A stretch of DNA of 21,308 nucleotides from JAVVUJ01 sp964461765 (GTDB lineage: Bacteria > Bacillota > Clostridia > Peptostreptococcales > Anaerovoracaceae): NCBI GenBank assembly GCA_964461765.1, contig CAYWVS010000053.1, positions 1 through 21,308 on the forward strand. The letters run 5' to 3'. This document shows, piece after piece, positions 16,661-21,308 of this stretch. The notes beneath the pieces are model-generated. The model was given only the letters and a program-made list of their open reading frames with translations, was not told where the DNA came from and made no database searches. How positions within the stretch are numbered: the first letter of the stretch is position 1; each line of letters begins with the position of its first letter. The position numbers were made by a program, and so were the translations under genes.

Positions 16661-17689
16661 ATGAAACATATATTTATAATCAATCCCGCTGCGGGAAAAG
16701 GGCAGACAGAGAAGGTATTCGTCCCTAAGATTATGGAGACAGTGAAAAAAATGTCTTTGGATTATGAAATTCATAGAACCATGGGGGTGGAGGACAGCAT
16801 TCGATATATAAAAAATAAGATTAAGGAAAGGGATCATCTCATTCAGCAGGGTCAACTTCCGGTGGGAATTGTCTATCGGTTTTATTCCTGTGGGGGAGAT
16901 GGGACCTTAAATGAGGTGGTCAATGGAGCCTATGGGGAAAAGGACATAGAAGTGGCCTTGATTCCTGCCGGTACCGGAAATGACTTTGTGCGAAACTTTC
17001 AGAACAAAGAAAACTTCAAAAATATTGAAAAGTTGGTACGAGGAAAAGTCATACCCATAGATCTTCTTTGCTATAAGAGCTCTGCAAATATTCAATATAT
17101 ACAAAATGATGAGGGTGCCAGATATGCCATCAATATGATTAATGTGGGTTTGGATTGTCATGTGGTTTATCATATGGAGAGCTTCAGAAAGCTTCCCCTT
17201 GTTACAGGAAGCTTTGCATATTATGGAGGAGTGGTGAAAGCATTAGTCAATAAAAAAACCACTCCCCTAGAAATTTTTATGGAAAATGTCAATGAAATAG
17301 AAGAATCTGGAGGTCTTGCCACATCCCATAAAAGCTATCAACATGTGGATTGCCTCTTATTTACCGTAGGAAATGGGAGATTTTACGGGGGTGGTTTTCA
17401 AGGAGCCCCCTTGGCAGAAGTAACAGACGGTAAGATGGATGTGACTGTGGTACAAAACATTTCCTACAAACGATTGATGAAGTTAATTTATCGATATAAA
17501 AAGGGAACTCATTTAGAAATTCCCGGTATTGAAAAGTACATAACTTACACCAAGTGTAATAAAATCACCATCAAAAATCCCGAATACGCCAATATTTGTG
17601 TGGATGGAGAAATCAAAGAGGGAAATGATACGGAGATTACCTTAATAAAGGAAGGGATTCCCTTTGTACTGCCTGAGGGAAGTAGTTAG
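16661..17689 (+). CDS. Diacylglycerol-kinase-family lipid kinase
   Basis: The family phosphorylates diacylglycerol or a related lipid at the inner membrane face; DgkB of Bacillota recycles the diacylglycerol released by lipoteichoic acid synthesis. The 342-residue product has the N-terminal INPAAGKG (8-14 region), the nucleotide-binding GGDGTLNEVVNG (78-89), PAGTGNDF (102-109) and a late GRFYGGGF and CVDGE, as in the DAGK_cat fold. A loop of about 12 residues (ERDHLIQQGQLP) precedes the GGDGT strand. ATG 16661 has GGAG six bases upstream. The gap from the aminopeptidase gene is 45 bases. Exact lipid substrate cannot be read from sequence (BmrU/YegS-type relatives are alternatives). Confidence 0.88.
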   Translation: MKHIFIINPAAGKGQTEKVFVPKIMETVKKMSLDYEIHRTMGVEDSIRYIKNKIKERDHLIQQGQLPVGIVYRFYSCGGDGTLNEVVNGAYGEKDIEVALIPAGTGNDFVRNFQNKENFKNIEKLVRGKVIPIDLLCYKSSANIQYIQNDEGARYAINMINVGLDCHVVYHMESFRKLPLVTGSFAYYGGVVKALVNKKTTPLEIFMENVNEIEESGGLATSHKSYQHVDCLLFTVGNGRFYGGGFQGAPLAEVTDGKMDVTVVQNISYKRLMKLIYRYKKGTHLEIPGIEKYITYTKCNKITIKNPEYANICVDGEIKEGNDTEITLIKEGIPFVLPEGSS

Positions 17690-17720
17690 CATTAAAATTA
17701 TTTAAATTCACTATTGGTCG

Positions 17721-17752
17721 TATCTAAGAATGATGAGAATCATTCTTAGATA
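17721..17752. terminator. Perfect 14-bp hairpin with a GAGA tetraloop between convergent genes
   Basis: TATCTAAGAATGAT (17721-17734) is followed by GAGA and its exact complement (17739-17752). GAGA is a GNRA-type, stable tetraloop on the plus-strand RNA. It lies between the ends of the lipid kinase gene (plus) and the PepD-like gene (minus), as a shared terminator would. Neither side has a T run, so intrinsic termination is doubtful; protection of 3' ends is an alternative. Confidence 0.5.
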
Positions 17753-17788
17753 GCGCTACTTTACATTCCAATTTATTAAGTTTTAATT

Positions 17789-19198
17789 TTATTCTATTGC
17801 ACCCTCTGAAGATATAGAAATTTGTTCCTTCATGCTTTCTTCATTTAACATTTGGAGAATAAATTCTTCCTGCTTCTCAACAGCTAAATACACCATGTCC
17901 AGTAAAGGATTTTTTTGAGCAAAGTAACTACATTCCAGAGGTTGATATAATTGCCAGGTATTGACCTTACCACCCAATAAATCCTTTTGATACTGAAGCA
18001 TCAGAGGGAAGAGTCTGCTATTTTCCTTTCCTTGCCAAATGGGGTAACTGCTTGTGACTTCGTATTGTATTTCTGACAGATAACATACTTTTTCATAAGC
18101 ATCCTGTATCCGGATTAAAGCGCCCGGGGATGTGCTTTGCATGATAAGACTTCCTGTAAAGTCTCCCGTATAAGTGTAAGCGTTAGATATGGTGGAAGAA
18201 CTTTCCACTTTATTTTTTTCCTCCGGATCAAGTGTAAATACACCATCTACCATTCCGTATAAATAGCTGATAATGTTACTGCTGCTTTCCTTGGTTAAGA
18301 CCTTATCAGGAATCTCCACAGGTCGAATTTCCATGGTGGCTTCCTTTTCAATATCTCCGTAAGCTTTTTTAAACTTATCTAAGGCATCCTTATAAACCTT
18401 CTGTAGGCCTTTGGAGTCATATTCGTTTACCACCACCACAAAAGTGGCATCTTGTGGTATAGTCCCAGAATTCACACCTGCGTTAAAGCTGGCTAATTCC
18501 AAAACAATACCGTTATTCTTTGCATTTGCCAACAAATCACTACAAATTTTAATTGGATTTCCATTTTCCAAATTTTCTTCTACAAAGGTGGAGCCTCCTT
18601 TAAAATTTCGAAGAGCTATTTCAAAGGCCTTTGTATTTAAGGGTGCCACCCATACCATAGTTTGGTTAAAGGAGATGTTTTCTACACCGGCGGAACCGTT
18701 GACAATAGCATTTTGATGAAAATCTCCAAGGCTAATGAGGTAATCGCCTGTCAACCAGTCCGGGTTTAGATTTTCCGCACCTATCATTTCCTGATTTTCC
18801 TCAAAGGTAAACAACACTTTCAGACCTTCCTTTGCTTCTGACATTTTCATCACATAGAGAGCCAATGCAATATTTTTATCTTTCCCATGGAGGATGGTTA
18901 CGGGCAAATCCTCGAATCCTTTTTCGGCAGGCTTTTCTATGAGCACGTTATTAAACCTATCCTTCTCATATTTAAAATCGTTTTCCTTTGCCCACTCTAT
19001 TAAATAGGTTCTCAGAGCCTCCTGGGGATTCTCGGCGTTTCCAATTACATTTTCTATGGCGGATAGTTCACCGATTACTGTTGTAGTTATGGGTTCTTCC
19101 GGTTCCTCAGCCGGAGCATGGTTCAAGGTTTTCGGGATTGCAATCATACAGATGATTAACAATAGGATTGGGATAATTATTTTTTTCATTTTTGTCAA
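17789..19198 (-). CDS. Membrane-anchored PepD-like (M20) pseudopeptidase
   Basis: The 469-residue product has a hydrophobic signal anchor (about 6-22, no lipobox), a Pro/Glu-rich linker, then an M20 PepD (aminoacyl-histidine dipeptidase) fold outside the membrane. Kept landmarks: NNVLIEKPAEKGFEDLP (83-99), VLFTFEEN..IGAENL (128-144), NFKGG (198-202), IPQDATFVVVV, LTKESS, and PLECSYF (420-426). The catalytic parts are lost. The segment with the HxD and bridging Asp ligands is deleted (LHG at 103-105 joins KNIALAL), the DEE motif reads EEN, the GGH His is Ser, and the His before GLECG and the final HTP are missing. Hydrolysis is not expected; a binding or regulatory role is inferred. TTG 19198 is five bases from an AAGGAG site; ATG 19189 is the alternative. 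The gene stands alone on the minus strand. Confidence 0.75.
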   Translation of the reverse strand: MTKMKKIIIPILLLIICMIAIPKTLNHAPAEEPEEPITTTVIGELSAIENVIGNAENPQEALRTYLIEWAKENDFKYEKDRFNNVLIEKPAEKGFEDLPVTILHGKDKNIALALYVMKMSEAKEGLKVLFTFEENQEMIGAENLNPDWLTGDYLISLGDFHQNAIVNGSAGVENISFNQTMVWVAPLNTKAFEIALRNFKGGSTFVEENLENGNPIKICSDLLANAKNNGIVLELASFNAGVNSGTIPQDATFVVVVNEYDSKGLQKVYKDALDKFKKAYGDIEKEATMEIRPVEIPDKVLTKESSSNIISYLYGMVDGVFTLDPEEKNKVESSSTISNAYTYTGDFTGSLIMQSTSPGALIRIQDAYEKVCYLSEIQYEVTSSYPIWQGKENSRLFPLMLQYQKDLLGGKVNTWQLYQPLECSYFAQKNPLLDMVYLAVEKQEEFILQMLNEESMKEQISISSEGAIE

Positions 19199-19298
19199 AT
19201 TCTCTCCTTAAGAAGTAGTTGTCAAGTGCTAAAATTTAATTATATAATCGAACAATTCAGAATTTATTTAATTTCTTATAGTATTTACAAATAAACTG

Positions 19299-19307
19299 TG
19301 ATACAAT
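19299..19307 (+). promoter_or_regulatory. Candidate extended -10 promoter for the glycogen genes
   Basis: TG-A-TACAAT (19299-19307) is an extended -10 element 61 bases before the glgB start. No good -35 is present at the normal distance (a TTTACA lies only 12 bases upstream), which is tolerable for extended -10 promoters. It lies in the 170-base divergent spacer. Confidence 0.4.
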
Positions 19308-19326
19308 GATACCATACAAAAAGAAA

Positions 19327-19349
19327 TACGAAAAGATATTTGTTTCGTA
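19327..19349 (+). promoter_or_regulatory. Inverted repeat in the glgB leader
   Basis: TACGAAA (19327-19333) and TTTCGTA (19343-19349) form a 7-9-7 inverted repeat between the candidate start of transcription and the CGGAGG ribosome site. The right arm can instead pair as CGTAA (19346-19350) with TTACG (19354-19358), reaching the ribosome site. It may be a repressor operator or a leader hairpin. Confidence 0.35.
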
Positions 19350-19368
19350 AAATTTACGGAGGCAAAAA

Positions 19369-21258
19369 ATGGACAGTAGACTTGAGTTACCAGTTTACCT
19401 ATTTCATCAAGGAACGTCCCTGAGAGCCTATGAATTTATGGGAGCTCATCCCTACAGCAATGAAAACGAGCGGGGATACGTTTTCAGAGTGTGGGCACCT
19501 AAAGCAAGCAATGTGTATTTGACCGGAAATTTTAATGGGTGGGATTATAAGAAAGATATTATGCATAAATTGAACAATGAAGGCATATGGGAGCTTTACA
19601 TGCCGGATATTGAAGAATTTGATGTATATAAATATGTAGTGGAAGACCAGTCAGGGGAGCTTCACATTAAGGCAGATCCCTATGGATTTCACATGGAGAC
19701 AAGACCTGCAACTGGTTCAAAGATTTACGATTTAGAAGGATTCCAATGGTCTGATGATCAATGGATTCAGAAGAGAAGTGAAACAGAACCCTACAATCAA
19801 CCTATCAATATCTATGAAGTTCATGCGGGATCCTGGAAAAGATACCCCGATGGGAATACATACAGCTATGAAAAGTTGGCAGAAGAGCTGATTCCTTATG
19901 TGAAGGATATGGGTTACACTCATATAGAATTAATGCCCATATCGGAATACCCCTACGACGGATCTTGGGGTTATCAGGTTATGGGCTACTATGCAGTTAC
20001 TTCCAGATATGGAACACCAAAGGATTTTATGGCATTTATTGATCGATGTCATGAAGCGGGCATCGGTGTGATTTTAGATTGGGTGCCGGGGCATTTCCCT
20101 AAGGATGGAGCAGGGCTCTATAATTTTGATGGAGACTGTTGCTACGAATATGAAGATCCATTGAAAAGAGAACATAGCGAGTGGGGAACTAGAATTTTTG
20201 ATTGGGGAAAGAACGAAGTAAAAAGCTTCCTCTTATCCAATGCTGTTTTTTGGTTAGACAAATTCCACGTTGATGGAATTCGAGTAGATGCAGTAGCATC
20301 CATGCTTTATTTGGACTATAACAGGAGTGATGGTCAGTGGCGACCTAATATAAATGGTGGCAGAGAAAATTTGGAGGCAATCGCCTTTTTAAAGGATTTA
20401 AATACTGCAGTTTTTGCCAATTACTCCAATGTACTGATGATTGCGGAAGAATCCACCGCATGGCCTTTGGTGACCAAGCCTGTAGACGTAGGAGGCTTAG
20501 GCTTTAATTATAAATGGAATATGGGATGGATGAATGATACTTTAAGCTACATGAAGACGGATTCATTCTTTAAAAAAGGCTGCCATCATCGCATGACCTT
20601 TTCCATGTCCTATGCATATTCAGAAAACTATATATTACCTCTTTCCCACGATGAAGTGGTGCACATGAAGGGATCTTTAATCCGTAAGATGCCCGGCACA
20701 AGAGAGGATCAATTTGCAAATCTAAGAGCATATTTCGGTTACATGATGGCTCATCCCGGAAAAAAATTGTTGTTTATGGGGGGAGAGTTTGCTCAATCCG
20801 AAGAATGGAAATTTGACGGACAATTGAGTTGGGAGCTATTGAACAGTTCCGAACATTTATATATGCAGAAGTTTAGTAAGTCTATAAACAAATTCTATGT
20901 GCAAAATCCCGCCTTTTGGGAGCAAGATCAAAATTGGCAAGGGTTTCAATGGATTGAAGCCGACGATTGCGACAATAATATTTATGCATTTCTAAGAAGA
21001 GACAAAGTAGGAGAATCCATTTTAATTATTTGTAATTTTTCGCCTGTAAGGCGCATAAATTATGTGATAGGTGTTGACAAGCCCGGTAGATATAAAAATA
21101 TTTTTAGCACGGACAGTGTAAGATTTGGTGGGAAAGGCAGAGGTACGAAGCAAGCTACCAGCAAAGAGATTGCTTATGATCAATTTCAACATCAAATAAA
21201 AATTACACTTCCACCTTTATCCACACTTTACTACAAATTAACAAATGGAGGTGATTAG
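19369..21258 (+). CDS. glgB: 1,4-alpha-glucan branching enzyme
   Basis: GlgB makes the alpha-1,6 branches of glycogen. The 629-residue product is full length for the short bacterial type. It has an N-terminal CBM48 domain (about 25-125, VFRVWAPKASNVYLTGNFNGW), the GH13 barrel and a C-terminal beta domain. Catalytic residues are in place: nucleophile Asp307 (DGIRVDAV), acid/base Glu360 (MIAEEST) and Asp428 (LSHDEVV). Other family motifs are NIYEVHAGSWKR, LDWVPGHFPKD and GLGFNYKWNMGWMNDTL. ATG 19369 has CGGAGG upstream. The glgC start follows two bases after the region of its stop, so it opens a glycogen operon. Confidence 0.97.
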   Translation: MDSRLELPVYLFHQGTSLRAYEFMGAHPYSNENERGYVFRVWAPKASNVYLTGNFNGWDYKKDIMHKLNNEGIWELYMPDIEEFDVYKYVVEDQSGELHIKADPYGFHMETRPATGSKIYDLEGFQWSDDQWIQKRSETEPYNQPINIYEVHAGSWKRYPDGNTYSYEKLAEELIPYVKDMGYTHIELMPISEYPYDGSWGYQVMGYYAVTSRYGTPKDFMAFIDRCHEAGIGVILDWVPGHFPKDGAGLYNFDGDCCYEYEDPLKREHSEWGTRIFDWGKNEVKSFLLSNAVFWLDKFHVDGIRVDAVASMLYLDYNRSDGQWRPNINGGRENLEAIAFLKDLNTAVFANYSNVLMIAEESTAWPLVTKPVDVGGLGFNYKWNMGWMNDTLSYMKTDSFFKKGCHHRMTFSMSYAYSENYILPLSHDEVVHMKGSLIRKMPGTREDQFANLRAYFGYMMAHPGKKLLFMGGEFAQSEEWKFDGQLSWELLNSSEHLYMQKFSKSINKFYVQNPAFWEQDQNWQGFQWIEADDCDNNIYAFLRRDKVGESILIICNFSPVRRINYVIGVDKPGRYKNIFSTDSVRFGGKGRGTKQATSKEIAYDQFQHQIKITLPPLSTLYYKLTNGGD

Positions 21259-21259
21259 T

Positions 21260-21308
21260 ATGAAAAATACTAAGAAAAAGGAAATGATCGCTATGCTCTT
21301 AGCAGGAG
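21260..21308 (+). CDS. glgC: Glucose-1-phosphate adenylyltransferase, N-terminal fragment (cut by window edge)
   Basis: Sixteen codons are visible: MKNTKKKEMIAMLLAG, the start of the MLLAGG nucleotide-binding motif of GlgC, which makes ADP-glucose for glycogen synthesis. The ATG is one base after the glgB stop and has GGAGGTGAT inside the end of glgB as its ribosome site. Position directly after glgB is standard for clostridial glycogen operons. Other nucleotidyltransferases share LLAGG, but the context makes glgC much the likeliest. Confidence 0.85.
   Translation, partial: MKNTKKKEMIAMLLAG

Noticed and set aside
17729..17748. Fur-box-like sequence in the palindrome (GATGAGAATCATTC)
   Set aside because: Half of it resembles a Fur site, but it lies between the 3' ends of convergent genes, not at a promoter, and the match is partial; the hairpin reading explains it better.
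19215..19230. TTGACA on the minus strand upstream of the PepD-like gene as a -35 element
   Set aside because: A -10 at normal spacing would fall on or past the ribosome site, leaving no room for a leader, and no TATAAT-like sequence is there.
1..21308. tRNA or rRNA genes, CRISPR arrays, insertion sequences, phage genes
   Set aside because: I looked for cloverleaf T-arm motifs, spaced direct repeats and transposase motifs and found none; the only tandem repeat is the non-palindromic 24-base array after fumA, which has no spacers of CRISPR type.

Overview
The window reads as chromosomal DNA from a low-GC, Gram-positive anaerobe of the Clostridia type. Supporting signs are strong AGGAGG-like ribosome binding sites, several TTG starts, a DacF/PBP5-type carboxypeptidase, LTA-synthase-like enzymes, a CoA-acylating aldehyde dehydrogenase close to Clostridium kluyveri SucD, a two-subunit Fe-S fumarase and a DUF3343 protein. 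I cannot fix the genus. No transposase, phage gene, CRISPR array, tRNA or rRNA is visible. Almost all genes lie on the plus strand; one lies on the minus strand.

Layout. (1) 1-5463: two tandem LTA-synthase-like sulfatase-fold genes, the first cut by the window edge, then rmuC and a metallophosphoesterase, all closely spaced. (2) 5585-8171: deoB and a pyrimidine-nucleoside phosphorylase, a nucleoside salvage pair. (3) 8245-8919: a PilZ-domain protein ending at a strong hairpin terminator, followed by a 393-base gene-poor gap. (4) 9313-10773: a D-Ala-D-Ala carboxypeptidase abutting a small DUF3343 gene. (5) 10926-15448: argH, fumarase alpha, a 270-base repeat-bearing spacer, fumarase beta, and an overlapping SucD-like aldehyde dehydrogenase. 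(6) 15506-17689: an M29 aminopeptidase and a diacylglycerol-kinase-family lipid kinase. (7) 17789-19198, minus strand: an exported PepD-like protein that lacks its metal ligands. (8) 19369-21308: glgB and the first codons of glgC, the start of a glycogen operon.

How the genes may work together. ArgH releases fumarate, which the neighbouring fumarase can hydrate to malate; the aldehyde dehydrogenase tied to fumB suggests a C4 acyl-CoA/semialdehyde step, but its partners are outside the window. LTA synthases release diacylglycerol, which a DgkB-type kinase can recycle, so the lipid kinase may serve the same envelope pathway although it is 13 kb away.

The most unusual content is a pair of apparently dead domains on surface proteins. 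The LTA-synthase-like proteins carry C-terminal domains that look like glycerophosphodiester phosphodiesterase (GDPD) domains without catalytic residues, complete in the first and reduced in the second. The minus-strand protein is a membrane-anchored PepD/M20-like pseudopeptidase. The spacer between the two fumarase genes also has a 24-base tandem repeat that begins inside the end of fumA.
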